This document shows positions 33,951 through 43,681 of a stretch of 64,000 nucleotides of DNA, piece after piece. The position numbers were made by a program, and so were the translations under genes. Source of the stretch: Calditrichales bacterium MX18-03. GTDB taxonomy: Bacteria; Bacillota; Clostridia; Lutisporales; Lutisporaceae. Positions within the stretch are counted from its first letter, which is position 1. Every line of letters starts with the position of its first letter. The notes below the pieces were generated by a model that did not search any database, was not told where the DNA came from, and saw only the letters and a list, made by a program, of their open reading frames with translations. The stretch is from positions 1 through 64,000 of the forward strand of contig JAJGRE010000003.1 of NCBI GenBank assembly GCA_021083345.1. The letters are read 5' to 3'.

Positions 33951-36428
33951 TTAATCTACTCCCCTAAAAAAATGACCTTTTGTAAACCCTTTATCTTTCA
34001 ATCTGTTCAAGTTCTCCTGATCCTCCGGGCTGAGGCCGTCATGCTGCCGGTACAGACGCACTACCTCAAAAACCTCTTTCGGATTCTCCATGTAAAAGTC
34101 CATCCTGAGTTTCCGGACCCCGCTCCGGATTATCTTATGCAGGTCTTCAACCAGAACCAGTTTCTGGCTGTTCAGGATCTGCATCCTGCAGCCTTGTGAC
34201 TTGTACAGGGGGAATATCATGCCCTTTTCATCCTTTAGTCCATAGTGACCCTTATGGCACAGACTGCGCTGGGTACATCCTTCATCATTAAGTGAGAGGG
34301 GGCAGTACTCCGTCGTCATAATAGGTACATGTCCGTAAACCAGCGTTTCCATCGGATAAGGGCAGTTCTGATGCAATGCTGCAATCTGGTTGAGGTTCAG
34401 TTCGGGCGAAAGACAGACGCATTCTGCACCGGCTCTGAAAAAGTGTCCTGCAGCAACCGCATTATAAATGTTCAGCGTAAAATTGACGCGATGGTGCTGT
34501 ACTTCATATTTCTGTATAAGATCGTTTTGCCCGAGGTTTGAAAGGACAACGCCTAACTGGCCGTTCCGCAGATAATGCGACAGTTTTTTCAGCCGTTGGT
34601 ATAAGTCTTCGTTCTCCTTATCCCGGGTGATGGACGGCAATAGCAGATACAGCCCTTTACCGCTGCTTTCATGCATCTCCACCAGATGTGAGACAAGGCT
34701 ATCCGCTGTTCCTTCGTCAGTCGGATACCTGAAATAGATGACATCCGCTCCAGCCAGTATTGCTTTTTCGGCAGACAAAGCATCTGCCACCGCAGCTATA
34801 TACTCCTGCTTTTCAGCGTTTTTGTGGCTTTCCTGCATATAATGAAGCTTCAAGGCTGATATAGGCTGGATTTGCAGTACTTGACGGTACCAGCTTTCCG
34901 ACCTCACTTCTGTAAGCTTTTTCAGTGCTTCCCTTCTCATTTCATTGACGACCTTCAGCGGAACAAAGCTTTCGGCATCAAGCGTTACATCTATGGTATC
35001 CATCACAAAGGGCGTATCACCTGTCTTCTTCAATTGCTCAATGATCCGCTCTTTGGATGCTGCTGCCTTTTCTGCTTTTTCGACCCTGATTCCTGCCGTA
35101 TATCGGACGGTTGAACCATCCTGATCCGTTATCTCCAGCACCGGGTGTTCATCTGTATGGATCGTCATTCTGGCGGCGATATATATTTTCCTGCTGTTTT
35201 CACTAAAGTAAGACTCTCTGGCTTTACTTTCAAGCATGCTGTCAAGGGTTTTATTGACTCTAGCACCGGGATCGACCCGATCTTTGAAAAAAACCTCCAC
35301 TGTTTGTCCTTTTTCTGCTTGCTTTACCGTTGCACCCTTGAGCCGGATTCCGCTGATGACAGCGCCGGCGCTTCTCCCATCCTTACTGATGATCTCAATG
35401 CCGTCTCCGTCATTCAGATAGTTTTCATCCAGTCTGATGGTCAGCATGTTGCCTTTCTGCGCCATCACATGTCCGATAGGGACGCCCCTGTTATCCGGCC
35501 TGTCAATGCTGACAATCTCTTTATTCCGCTTCCCGAATAGATAGCCTTCTGTAAATTCACGGTTGAATGCGCAGCTCAGCTCGTACCCGACCGACTTCGG
35601 CACATTCCCCTCCGCCTTACGCTGAAGTCCTTCGACAGCTTCTTTATAATGTTTCACGACAATAGCAACATACTCCGGCTTCTTCATCCGCCCTTCAATT
35701 TTCAAGGACTGGATTCCAGCCGAAGCGATTTCCTCCAGACGGTTATAGGTATTGAGGTCACGTGTGCTCAGTAGATACTTGTCTTTCATAACCCCTGCTG
35801 CTGCTTCACCGTTCGATCCTATCAACGAATACCGCCGCCGGCACGGCTGTGCACATTTGCCCCTGTTTCCGCTTCTGCCGCCGATCAGGCTGCTCATCAA
35901 GCACTGCCCTGAGTAACTGACACATAAGGCGCCATGAACGAAAGCTTCAATTTCAACGCCGCTTTTTTCCACCAGTTCCCTTACTTCTTCCAGACACATC
36001 TCCCGGGAAGCAACAATCCTGTCCGCCCCTAAGGAAGCCAGATATTTTGCGCCGGCAAGGCTATGCACCGTCATCTGTGTGCTGCAGTGCACCGCAAAGC
36101 CTGGAAAAAGGTTTTTAGAAAGCTTCAGAAGTGCCAGATCCTGTACGATTATGGCATCTACGCCGATGTAGTACAGAAAACGGATATAGTCTATGACCTC
36201 CGCCAGCTCAGTATCGCTCAGCAGAATATTGACGGTTATATATACCTTTACCCCTCGTATATGGGCAAAGCTTACGGCTTTTTCCAGCGCTCCATTGTCG
36301 AAGTTTCCGGCGAAAGCCCTGGCATTGAAGCGACTTCCTCCTAAATAAACAGCATCAGCACCACTTTCGACAGCGGCAGCTAATGCTTCTTGATTGCCGG
36401 CAGGTGCCAGAATTTCAATTTTTTTCAT
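33951..36428 (-). CDS. U32 family protein (RlhA-like)
   Basis: U32-family protein of 825 residues with DUF3656. The N-terminal TIM-barrel-like domain starts KKIEILAPAGNQEAL and has the U32 signature EAFVHGALCVSYSGQCLMS and GNRGKCAQPCRRRY; the C-terminal part has more Cys (TEYCPLSLNDEGC, SLCHKGHYG). Family members such as E. coli RlhA hydroxylate 23S rRNA cytidine 2501, with a likely Fe-S centre; the older peptidase label is doubtful. The start is ATG 36428; a GTG at 36437 is possible, and both have weak ribosome sites. Confidence 0.88.
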   Translation of the reverse strand: MKKIEILAPAGNQEALAAAVESGADAVYLGGSRFNARAFAGNFDNGALEKAVSFAHIRGVKVYITVNILLSDTELAEVIDYIRFLYYIGVDAIIVQDLALLKLSKNLFPGFAVHCSTQMTVHSLAGAKYLASLGADRIVASREMCLEEVRELVEKSGVEIEAFVHGALCVSYSGQCLMSSLIGGRSGNRGKCAQPCRRRYSLIGSNGEAAAGVMKDKYLLSTRDLNTYNRLEEIASAGIQSLKIEGRMKKPEYVAIVVKHYKEAVEGLQRKAEGNVPKSVGYELSCAFNREFTEGYLFGKRNKEIVSIDRPDNRGVPIGHVMAQKGNMLTIRLDENYLNDGDGIEIISKDGRSAGAVISGIRLKGATVKQAEKGQTVEVFFKDRVDPGARVNKTLDSMLESKARESYFSENSRKIYIAARMTIHTDEHPVLEITDQDGSTVRYTAGIRVEKAEKAAASKERIIEQLKKTGDTPFVMDTIDVTLDAESFVPLKVVNEMRREALKKLTEVRSESWYRQVLQIQPISALKLHYMQESHKNAEKQEYIAAVADALSAEKAILAGADVIYFRYPTDEGTADSLVSHLVEMHESSGKGLYLLLPSITRDKENEDLYQRLKKLSHYLRNGQLGVVLSNLGQNDLIQKYEVQHHRVNFTLNIYNAVAAGHFFRAGAECVCLSPELNLNQIAALHQNCPYPMETLVYGHVPIMTTEYCPLSLNDEGCTQRSLCHKGHYGLKDEKGMIFPLYKSQGCRMQILNSQKLVLVEDLHKIIRSGVRKLRMDFYMENPKEVFEVVRLYRQHDGLSPEDQENLNRLKDKGFTKGHFFRGVD

Positions 36429-36454
36429 TGTTTCCACATCCCGGATGTATGATT

Positions 36455-37024
36455 CTATATATTGTTTACCCGATTATTGCGGTTTTTATCTATCCGCCTG
36501 ATTTTTATGTCATCCAGTTCTTTTTTTGCCTTCAAAAGCTCTATCTGGCTTTCAAACAGCTTGCCCTGCAAGTCGTTAATGGTTTCTTTTGAGACATCCA
36601 GCTCGCATCTCAAGTCCCGCATCTCTTCCTGAGCCTTCGCCCATTCCCTGCTGATCTTTCCAAGCTCGATCTGCGTTTTGGTATAATCGGTCTGGGTGCG
36701 CGTATAGTGCTCTTTTATCGCCTCAAGCTCCTGCTTAAGCTCGTTCAGTTCCTCAAAGGGCCGCTTCATCTCGGATTGAATAGCGCCGAGCTTATCACTG
36801 GTCTCGTTCAGCTGATCCTGGGATTTGCTCAAGGCATCTGCCAGGTTCAGTGCCGTTAGGACCGCTACCATCGTGGCGTTGTACTTGGAATTGCTTTTGG
36901 CTATCTCTTTCATTATATGATCAACCTTGACTGCAAGGTCTGCAACATGGGTTTCGGAGGAATCGGCAAGCATGATATAATCCGTTCCGAATATGTTCAC
37001 CGTTATCTTCTTCTTATCCGCCAT
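36455..37024 (-). CDS. zapA: Cell division protein ZapA with long coiled coil
   Basis: ZapA-like protein of 189 residues. The N-terminal ZapA domain (about 4-90) has KKKITVNIFGTDYIM and VLTALNLADAL; the rest is an extended coiled coil (about 90-180). Classical ZapA is about 85-110 residues, so this is the long clostridial form. It promotes FtsZ bundling at the division site. The ATG at 37024 has AAAGGAG upstream; the longer frame to 37066 is not favoured. Confidence 0.88.
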   Translation of the reverse strand: MADKKKITVNIFGTDYIMLADSSETHVADLAVKVDHIMKEIAKSNSKYNATMVAVLTALNLADALSKSQDQLNETSDKLGAIQSEMKRPFEELNELKQELEAIKEHYTRTQTDYTKTQIELGKISREWAKAQEEMRDLRCELDVSKETINDLQGKLFESQIELLKAKKELDDIKIRRIDKNRNNRVNNI

Positions 37025-37093
37025 TGGTTCCATCTCCTTTGGTTTGATGACGACAGCATCGGACATACATAATCTATATATTCTTTAAAAATA

Positions 37094-37126
37094 CGGTTTT
37101 TCCTTCATTATATTCAGAAAAAACCG
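37094..37126 (-). terminator. Terminator of the seven-gene ABC transporter operon
   Basis: On the minus strand CGGTTTTTTC pairs with GGAAAAACCG around a 12-13 base loop, followed by ATTTTTAAAG. It lies 22 bases after the stop of the MacB-like permease gene. Confidence 0.6.
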
Positions 37127-37147
37127 AACTATTTATGTACCGGCTGT

Positions 37148-38332
37148 TTAGGCTTCAAAGATAACGTCATATTCGTCAACTGCTCCCGACTGTATAGCAG
37201 GAAAAATTCCGGCAGCAACACCTGCTGCAACTGCAACGAAAAAGCCTGCAGCCAGCATGGGAAAGGTTAAAACCATACTGACCCCCAGAAAAAATCCCGT
37301 CGCTATTCCGCCCGTATAGCCAAGGATCACGCCAGCCATGCCGCACATGATACTGATACGGATGGATTTCAGGATAACCTCCCATCTTATGTCACTTTTG
37401 CTTGCACCATAGAATTTCTGAAGACCGATCCTTTTCCTGTTGTTTTCTTTCCATATCAGCAAGACACTCGAAAGTGTCGTGATCCCTCCCAACAGCGCTA
37501 TCAGAAATATAGCAGCCAGCATGTAGCCGTAATCCTCAAAAAAAGCTTCAACGGTGAAAAGCTGCCTATAGCCTTCAATCCGGTAATTTCCGCCTGGGCT
37601 GTTTTCTTTCTTCAGGTAATAATTGATTTTTGATTCAACTTCGTCGTCTGAAAGCACATCCGGTACAGCAATGATGATCCTGTCGATATGGTCATCCTTT
37701 GCAATCCGGTTGATCAGTGTGTCCGGTATGAAGCAGAAATTCTCAAACTCTTCCTTCAGGTAGGACACAGGCGTCGCAGCAGGATTCCGGCATACGCCGG
37801 CAACTGTCAATGCAATCTCCTCGCCTGCCAGGACGGTTCGTACCTGCTGCCCTACCGCGTTGACTGTGCCAAAAAGGGCAAGGGCAGACTGCGCATCAAT
37901 GACAGTGATCCTGCTCATTTTTTCATGGTCATGTGCCGTTATGAAACGGCCGTACAAAAGCTCAAGATTATAAATAGACCGGTATTCCGCCGAGGTCGCA
38001 AACATCGTATGCAGCTTTTTCGCTTTGTAGGATTCCAGCATGATATCTGCTTTATAAACCGGTACAACCGTTCTTACTTCCTTCATTTTTTCAGTGAGAA
38101 TGCGAAGATCCGCATCTTCCAATGCATCATATCCGCTGTCGTTCTTAATGACAAAAAGCCTGGAACCTTCCATGCCGTATTGCCTTTCCAGTTCCAGCCT
38201 GCCGCCTTCGGCCAAACCGATAAGCAGGGTGGCAAGCCCAATGCTTATAATAATTCCAGAAGCAGCCAGCACTTGCCGTATGACTGCTTTCCCAGGCATT
38301 TGCCATGTCCACTTCCGTTTTATTATGCCCAT
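37148..38332 (-). CDS. FtsX/MacB-type ABC transporter permease
   Basis: Permease of 394 residues. Helix 1 (about 20-42) is followed by a large extracytoplasmic MacB periplasmic-core-like domain (about 45-270), then three helices (about 270-295, 325-350, 355-380), the standard FtsX/MacB topology. Its start overlaps the ATPase stop by 10 bases. Last gene of the operon. MacB-type proteins are mechanotransmission exporters for peptides, lipids or drugs. The partner ATPase is degenerate, so how this permease is powered is open. Confidence 0.85.
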   Translation of the reverse strand: MGIIKRKWTWQMPGKAVIRQVLAASGIIISIGLATLLIGLAEGGRLELERQYGMEGSRLFVIKNDSGYDALEDADLRILTEKMKEVRTVVPVYKADIMLESYKAKKLHTMFATSAEYRSIYNLELLYGRFITAHDHEKMSRITVIDAQSALALFGTVNAVGQQVRTVLAGEEIALTVAGVCRNPAATPVSYLKEEFENFCFIPDTLINRIAKDDHIDRIIIAVPDVLSDDEVESKINYYLKKENSPGGNYRIEGYRQLFTVEAFFEDYGYMLAAIFLIALLGGITTLSSVLLIWKENNRKRIGLQKFYGASKSDIRWEVILKSIRISIMCGMAGVILGYTGGIATGFFLGVSMVLTFPMLAAGFFVAVAAGVAAGIFPAIQSGAVDEYDVIFEA

Positions 38333-39045
38333 TTTGCAGCCTCCTCTTCATCACTTGTATACCGGTTTTCTGCAAGCACACCGTTCTTAAAGCGGAGCAC
38401 GCGGTGGGGTTCAATACAATACGCCTCAGAGAACAGGAGCAGGACCATTCCGTCCTTTTGCAGGCTGCTCAGGAGACCGGCCATTTTCTGCGCTTCCACC
38501 GTATCCAAACCATAAAAAGGTTCGTCTGCAAACAACATTACAGGCTGTTTCACGATTGCCCTGGCCAAGGACACCTGCCTTCTTTCCATGGCATTCAGTT
38601 TACTGACAGCTACATCCCCTCGTTTCTCTATTCCGGTTCTTTCAAGCACTGCTGCAGCTTGTATTTTATTCTGAATATGGCCCAGGCTTAAAGGCAGAAG
38701 AGGCATTTGAACATTCTCGGACACTGTCAACTCATCAATCAGGTGATCACTTTTCAACATGAAGCCGATTTTTTTGTTGCGAAGAACAGGTAAGGAACCT
38801 TTATCCATCAGGCAAACATCTTCGTAATCCAGCACATATTTTCCTCTATGGGGCATTTTCATACATCCCATTACTTCCATAAACGCTTTCTTCTGCCTAT
38901 TTCCAAGGCCTTCAATCCGAATGGCTTCTCCCCGGCACGCCCTCAGGTCCAATGGCTGAATCCAACTTTCCTTTAAAACGGTATTGCATTGGCAGACTTC
39001 CAGCGCTTCCGTCCATATAACGACACGTTCATTAAACCGCATCAT
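38323..39045 (-). CDS. Degenerate MacB/LolD-like ABC ATPase subunit
   Basis: Protein of 240 residues that aligns along its length with LolD/MacB-type ATPases, yet key residues are lost. Walker A reads EGLGNRQKKAF (46-55 region) where GxxGxGKS/T is expected; the Q-loop has KSD at 98-100; the signature is LNAMERRQ (150-157) instead of LSGGQ; and the H-loop His is Ser/Glu in LLLFSEAY. Walker B (VMLFADEP) and the D-loop (YGLD) remain. ATP hydrolysis is doubtful. It is translationally coupled (ATGA) to the adaptor gene before it. The frame is intact, so it is not an obvious pseudogene. Confidence 0.8.
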   Translation of the reverse strand: MMRFNERVVIWTEALEVCQCNTVLKESWIQPLDLRACRGEAIRIEGLGNRQKKAFMEVMGCMKMPHRGKYVLDYEDVCLMDKGSLPVLRNKKIGFMLKSDHLIDELTVSENVQMPLLPLSLGHIQNKIQAAAVLERTGIEKRGDVAVSKLNAMERRQVSLARAIVKQPVMLFADEPFYGLDTVEAQKMAGLLSSLQKDGMVLLLFSEAYCIEPHRVLRFKNGVLAENRYTSDEEEAAKWA

Positions 39046-40337
39046 TTGAACTCATACCTCCACCCCCAGATTCTTACCGAGCTTTTCTCCAGCATATCCT
39101 CCGGCGGGTTCAGAACGTACTGGTCACCGGCAATGATTCCCTCCAGTATCTCCACATAGAAGCCGTTGTCCATGCCTGTTCGGACCGGCCGCTTCACCGC
39201 AAAATTGTCATGTACATAGTAGATATATTTCGAGTCATCCTTGTCCTGAATGATTGACTCATACTCTACGACGACTGCTTCGGACTTCATATTCAGTGCC
39301 AGCTTTACTTCTGCTTCATAACCCACCTTGATGCTTTCATCCGGATTGTCAATGACCACAACCGTTCTGATCTTGGCTGTGCCATCTGCATTGGCATTGT
39401 CTGCAATCTCATCTATTTCTTCTACCGTGCCCTTGTATTTCTTGTCCTCCATACCTGTCAGCGTTATTTCTGCTGTCATTCCTTTTCTCAGATGGACGGC
39501 ATCCCGCTGTTTGACATCCATCACAAGGGTATACTTGGAAAAATCATAGATCAGAATTGTACTATTCTCATCGGTGGGGTACTCCCCATTTGAAATATCC
39601 ATTTTGACAAGCCTTCCATCGATGCCGGCTCTTGTATCGATATCCTTCAGCTTTTTCAGGTTCTTAATGTTTTCACCGATTTTCTCCAATTCACGGTTCA
39701 GTCGGTAGATTTTGTCCTGCCTTTCTTTATCCTGTCTTGCATAGGCGTCATTCAGACGCTCCAGCTCCAGTTCAAGCAGGCTTATCTTGCTTTCCTGCTT
39801 CTTCACGGCGTTAGCGGAAGCATCAAGGCTTTCCTGTGCGATGATACCGCTCTCAAGCATCCTTTTATCCCGCTGATGCTTTTGATGCAGTTCCTCTAAC
39901 GCATGCACTTCGACTTCCAGTTCCTTGCGAAGCTTTCTGATCTCAAATTCCAGGTCTTTCTTTTCGCTGTTCACGCCTTCAGTCAAACCTGCCAGTTCCT
40001 TCTCGGCCAGTTCCATATCGATTTCTTCCAGCCGGAGTTTGTAGGAGAGCGCTTCGTCATCCAATTCCAACACAGCATCTCCGGCTTTCAACGTCTGCCC
40101 TTCAACTGCAAAAACCTCTCTTACTTTTATCTCCGGATCCAGATGAATCGTTTGCTTCCTCAACGGTTCGATGCGCCCTTTATAATATGCCGTGTCCGCA
40201 AAATTCATTTCATGAGCCCTTTTGATGATGACTTTCCGATGTTTTGCCGGCGTCGTTGCCAAAATACTGATAATGCTCCCTGCAGCCATGACGATTGACA
40301 ATACAATCAACAACAAAGCTTTTCGCTTATTTTCCAT
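39042..40337 (-). CDS. HlyD/MacA-like membrane fusion (adaptor) protein
   Basis: Adaptor of 431 residues. One N-terminal membrane helix (about 8-27); a biotinyl-lipoyl-like half motif (KVREVFAVEGQTLKAGDAV); a long coiled-coil hairpin (about 105-240); and beta-barrel and membrane-proximal domains. It resembles the YknX/MacA adaptors of Gram-positive MacB systems. The ATG at 40337 overlaps the end of the upstream oppD-like gene by 11 bases. It would join the MacB-like permease on the outer face. Confidence 0.88.
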   Translation of the reverse strand: MENKRKALLLIVLSIVMAAGSIISILATTPAKHRKVIIKRAHEMNFADTAYYKGRIEPLRKQTIHLDPEIKVREVFAVEGQTLKAGDAVLELDDEALSYKLRLEEIDMELAEKELAGLTEGVNSEKKDLEFEIRKLRKELEVEVHALEELHQKHQRDKRMLESGIIAQESLDASANAVKKQESKISLLELELERLNDAYARQDKERQDKIYRLNRELEKIGENIKNLKKLKDIDTRAGIDGRLVKMDISNGEYPTDENSTILIYDFSKYTLVMDVKQRDAVHLRKGMTAEITLTGMEDKKYKGTVEEIDEIADNANADGTAKIRTVVVIDNPDESIKVGYEAEVKLALNMKSEAVVVEYESIIQDKDDSKYIYYVHDNFAVKRPVRTGMDNGFYVEILEGIIAGDQYVLNPPEDMLEKSSVRIWGWRYEFK

Positions 40338-41325
40338 CCCTTCCACCACTCCTCTCGCTGACGTCATCACAGTACAACCAGCATCTTACTTTATGCCCAT
40401 CTTCTATTTCCATCAACTCCGGCATTTCAGCCTTGCAGCGTTCCATTACCCTGCTGCACCTGCTGCTGAATCTGCAGCCGGCGGGATATTGCGATGGGTG
40501 AGGTACATAGCCCGGAATGGCTTGAAGCCGATCCACACGGGCATCCATTTTTGGTATACATGCCATCAAACCCATTGTATATGGATGAAGGGGAGACCGG
40601 AACAGCGTCTTCACTTTTGCTTCCTCCATTACCTTACCGCAGTACATCACCAGGACACGGTCTGCGTTCTCGGCTACAATACCCAGATCATGGGTTATCA
40701 GCAGCATGGACATATTCAGCTGCCGCTTCATATCCCGCAGCAGTGCCATAATCTCTGCCTGGATGGTAACATCCAGCGCTGTAGTAGGCTCATCAGCAAT
40801 CAAAACATCTGGGTTGCACGCCAGGGCCATAGCAATCACGATCCTCTGCCGCATGCCACCGCTGAATTTTTTAGGCAGATCCTGATACCTCAAACGCGCC
40901 TCCGGTATCTTTACGGCCTGCATCAAGGCAATGGCTTTTTCCTTGGCTGCCAGGCCGGCTGCCGCTTTATGTATGACCAGGACCTCCTTGATCTGTTCGC
41001 CCACAGGAATTGCGGGGTTCAAGGAGCTCATAGGCTCCTGATATACCATGGCGATCCTGCCGCCTCGAACCATTTCCATTTGCTTCTCCGTGAATGCAAG
41101 GAGGTTTTTGCCTTGAAAATAGATATCTCCGCTTTTTATTCGCCCTGGCGGGTTGATTAGCCGCATGACAGATAAAACAGTAACACTTTTTCCGCTTCCT
41201 GACTCACCGACGATGGCCAGGGTTTCATGATGTTCCAGTGAAAAGCTTACGCCATCCACAGCCTTGATTTCATGTCTTCCTGCCGTAAAGGAGGTTTTCA
41301 GGTCGTTAACATCCAGTATTCCCAT
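40327..41325 (-). CDS. Opp/Dpp-type ABC transporter ATPase (OppD-like)
   Basis: Nucleotide-binding subunit of 332 residues for a peptide/nickel-class transporter. Intact Walker [10 protein letters not shown]-loop [10 protein letters not shown], signature [10 protein letters not shown], Walker [13 protein letters not shown] and H-loop LLITHD. The C-terminal oligopeptide extension has the four-Cys motif ([14 protein letters not shown], and VRCW) that can bind a 4Fe-4S cluster in this family. The ATG at 41325 follows GGGGGG. It directly follows the permease-peptidase fusion gene, with one base between stop and start. Confidence 0.93.
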   Translation of the reverse strand: MGILDVNDLKTSFTAGRHEIKAVDGVSFSLEHHETLAIVGESGSGKSVTVLSVMRLINPPGRIKSGDIYFQGKNLLAFTEKQMEMVRGGRIAMVYQEPMSSLNPAIPVGEQIKEVLVIHKAAAGLAAKEKAIALMQAVKIPEARLRYQDLPKKFSGGMRQRIVIAMALACNPDVLIADEPTTALDVTIQAEIMALLRDMKRQLNMSMLLITHDLGIVAENADRVLVMYCGKVMEEAKVKTLFRSPLHPYTMGLMACIPKMDARVDRLQAIPGYVPHPSQYPAGCRFSSRCSRVMERCKAEMPELMEIEDGHKVRCWLYCDDVSERSGGRDGK

Positions 41326-41326
41326 A

Positions 41327-43681
41327 TTATACAGCCCCCCCATACAGGATTTCAACCAAAGCGTCCAGTACCGTCTGCCCAGGCTTTTTCAACTTTTTCT
41401 GCTCAATATTGCCCATGTTGTCCTTGGGTGTCTTGATGGTTTCATCGATATCATAAGTATCGATAATCACCGCGTTAATATCTTCTTCCAGCATATCATG
41501 CATCACAGGAGAAGATACCTTGCCGTACACCAGTTCCAGTTCATTCCGCCGGGCATTCTTTTTCAATACTTTAATGTATTCTTGTGCCTTTAATGCCTTG
41601 GGCAAGGTGCGCGTCGTGTCCAGTATGATTTTGCTGCTATCCTTGCTTCCGAAGTTCTTCAGCTCAATATAAAAGATATTCTTGTTTTCGTTATCCTTGA
41701 AATATTGCTCCAGGAAGGCCTTGGAGCCTCTATCGCGCGTGTTGGTTCCATCCCAGAAAGCGAATATGACTGTCCTCTTGGGCTTCACCCCGCTTCTCCC
41801 CAGTATGCCTGCAGTTTCCAATGCCATAGCCGGCCCCCCTGCTTCCATGGATGCCGGAAACCGCTCCGTCCGATCGTCACCAACACAATCAAAAGTGCTG
41901 CCAATAATGATGATCTCATCTTTCAGGGTTTCGTCGCTGCCGGGCAGATAGCCTACCACGCAGTGGTTCTCAGGCTCGGGATAGGTTTCGCTCATGATCG
42001 TCAGTTCTATGTCCATATCATTCATTCTTAGTAATGTATCCCCCATATTGCTGGACACAGCTATATTAATTAGAGCAGCCTGGGATTTTGCCGGGCTGTC
42101 TATGTTTCCTTTCTTGGCTAGTTTTTGACTTTCCCATGCGTCGATATATAATACGCCTGCTGGTTTGACGGTACTGTTGATTAACCCGAGAAAACGGCTC
42201 CGTACAATGCCGTTCAAGCCCCTTACATCTACCAGCAGGAATTTTCCACGGCAGTCATCGAATTCGTTCTCCTGGAAGGGGAACTCGCCCAGATCCTCCA
42301 GGGTGAATTTCTTCAGCTTGTATTTGCCGCTGATGTTTACCGGAGTGGTAACATAATAGTCTTTCCGGTGCTCCAAGCGGGTCTGGCCGGAAATAATGCT
42401 GGAGACCGTCAGCTGTGCTTCCTTAACATTAAATGCATTCTCAAGGGGATAGTTATGGACAAAGCTGCCTTCAAAAGGCTGGATACCGGATGCTGCCAGC
42501 TTTTCTGCCAGGTAGTCCGAGATAATCTCATTCTGGCTGCTTCCGGCCCGTCTCCCCCTATACTCGGGCTTGGAGAGCTCTTCCATGGTCTTGAAAGCAT
42601 TTGTCGTCTCGAAGCGGTAAGCACTGGGAAGCTGCGGAAAAAATAGCAGCAAAAGCAATATGCCGTAAAATAAGAGCTTTTTTGTAACGCTGCTCCGATA
42701 CTCGGACATGTGCTTCAGCTCATAGGCCAATCGCAGAAGGGACAAAAATGACGGAATGCCCCTGATCCATGAAATGACTCTGGAATTCCTTTTTTCGAAC
42801 TCCATTCGAAGGCCTTCCCCCATCAGATTAAAGCCAATGATGCTGATAGCAAAGGCTGCGGCGGGATAAAGTACCAGCCAGAGCCTGCCCGTAGCTACAA
42901 ACCACTGTGATGCCACCAGCAGCGATGCCCAGTCTATCTCATAAGGCAGCTGGTATTCTCCATCGGCATTCATCAAGCCTCCGTTCATGACAATCCCGAA
43001 GACGCCGATTTGGGATAGAACCAGCAATGCAGCAGCAACTTCAAGAAAGAACATGACCACGATGGATGGAATCAGGTGCGGTACAATATTCTGCAAAGCA
43101 ATTTCCAGCCTGTTCTTGCCGATGGCAATCTCACCTTCAATAAAATCTTCATTCAGGATGCCTTCCACTTTCTCTTTTAACAGCCCTGCCATTTTGCTCC
43201 AACCGAAAAGGACCAACAGAGCACCAATGATGGTGTTGGGCTCCTTGAAAAAATCACTTGTCAGCTGGATTTTAACAAACAACATGGTCAGGATGACAAT
43301 GGGGAATGCACCGGTAAATACGCCGAACTGCCTGATCAACCGATTGGCAGCTTTACTGCCATATGCTGCATAAATAGCCAAGGGCAGTGAAACCAAGAGC
43401 CTTCCTATGGCAATGAATATCGCAGTAAAAAGTGTCAGCCGGCAACCATAAAAAATAAGGCTTTTCATATCCCTGCCATACTGATCGGTTCCCCATGGAT
43501 ACTCCGGACAAGGATTTACAGGGGGTGCGAAATAATTGATCTTGCCTTCGATGAATACGAATTTGGCCCGCTCCTCACCGTAGGGATCTGCCGTGGTGAA
43601 AGCTTCCGGGTTGATGCATGCCGCTGTCAGGATGAGTACAATCAGCACACCCAGTATCAATGGATAATTCAGCTTTCTCAT
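41327..43681 (-). CDS. DppC/OppC-like permease fused to an inactive M28-peptidase-like domain
   Basis: Fusion of 784 residues. Residues 1-330 are an OppC/DppC permease (GTDQYGRDMKSLIFYG; an EAA-type loop around 183-205). A further helix at about 335-352 leads to an outside domain (about 360-784) like peptidase M28 with an inserted PA-like segment. At the zinc and catalytic positions the sequence has GSTFD (T596 for His), ASMEAGG (M612 for Asp), FWDGTN (T646/N647 for Glu-Glu), IELKNFG (K675 for Asp) and IKTPKD (K750 for His). It is probably a non-catalytic binding or sensing domain. Start and stop overlap or abut neighbours. Confidence 0.85.
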   Translation of the reverse strand: MRKLNYPLILGVLIVLILTAACINPEAFTTADPYGEERAKFVFIEGKINYFAPPVNPCPEYPWGTDQYGRDMKSLIFYGCRLTLFTAIFIAIGRLLVSLPLAIYAAYGSKAANRLIRQFGVFTGAFPIVILTMLFVKIQLTSDFFKEPNTIIGALLVLFGWSKMAGLLKEKVEGILNEDFIEGEIAIGKNRLEIALQNIVPHLIPSIVVMFFLEVAAALLVLSQIGVFGIVMNGGLMNADGEYQLPYEIDWASLLVASQWFVATGRLWLVLYPAAAFAISIIGFNLMGEGLRMEFEKRNSRVISWIRGIPSFLSLLRLAYELKHMSEYRSSVTKKLLFYGILLLLLFFPQLPSAYRFETTNAFKTMEELSKPEYRGRRAGSSQNEIISDYLAEKLAASGIQPFEGSFVHNYPLENAFNVKEAQLTVSSIISGQTRLEHRKDYYVTTPVNISGKYKLKKFTLEDLGEFPFQENEFDDCRGKFLLVDVRGLNGIVRSRFLGLINSTVKPAGVLYIDAWESQKLAKKGNIDSPAKSQAALINIAVSSNMGDTLLRMNDMDIELTIMSETYPEPENHCVVGYLPGSDETLKDEIIIIGSTFDCVGDDRTERFPASMEAGGPAMALETAGILGRSGVKPKRTVIFAFWDGTNTRDRGSKAFLEQYFKDNENKNIFYIELKNFGSKDSSKIILDTTRTLPKALKAQEYIKVLKKNARRNELELVYGKVSSPVMHDMLEEDINAVIIDTYDIDETIKTPKDNMGNIEQKKLKKPGQTVLDALVEILYGGAV

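Noticed and set aside
37688-38515. A 275-codon open frame opposite the MacB-like permease and ATPase genes
   Set aside because: It spans two overlapping real genes on the other strand and lacks a ribosome site and recognisable motifs.
40222-41160. A 312-codon open frame opposite the OppD-like gene
   Set aside because: The minus-strand frame has complete ABC ATPase motifs; the plus frame is its shadow.
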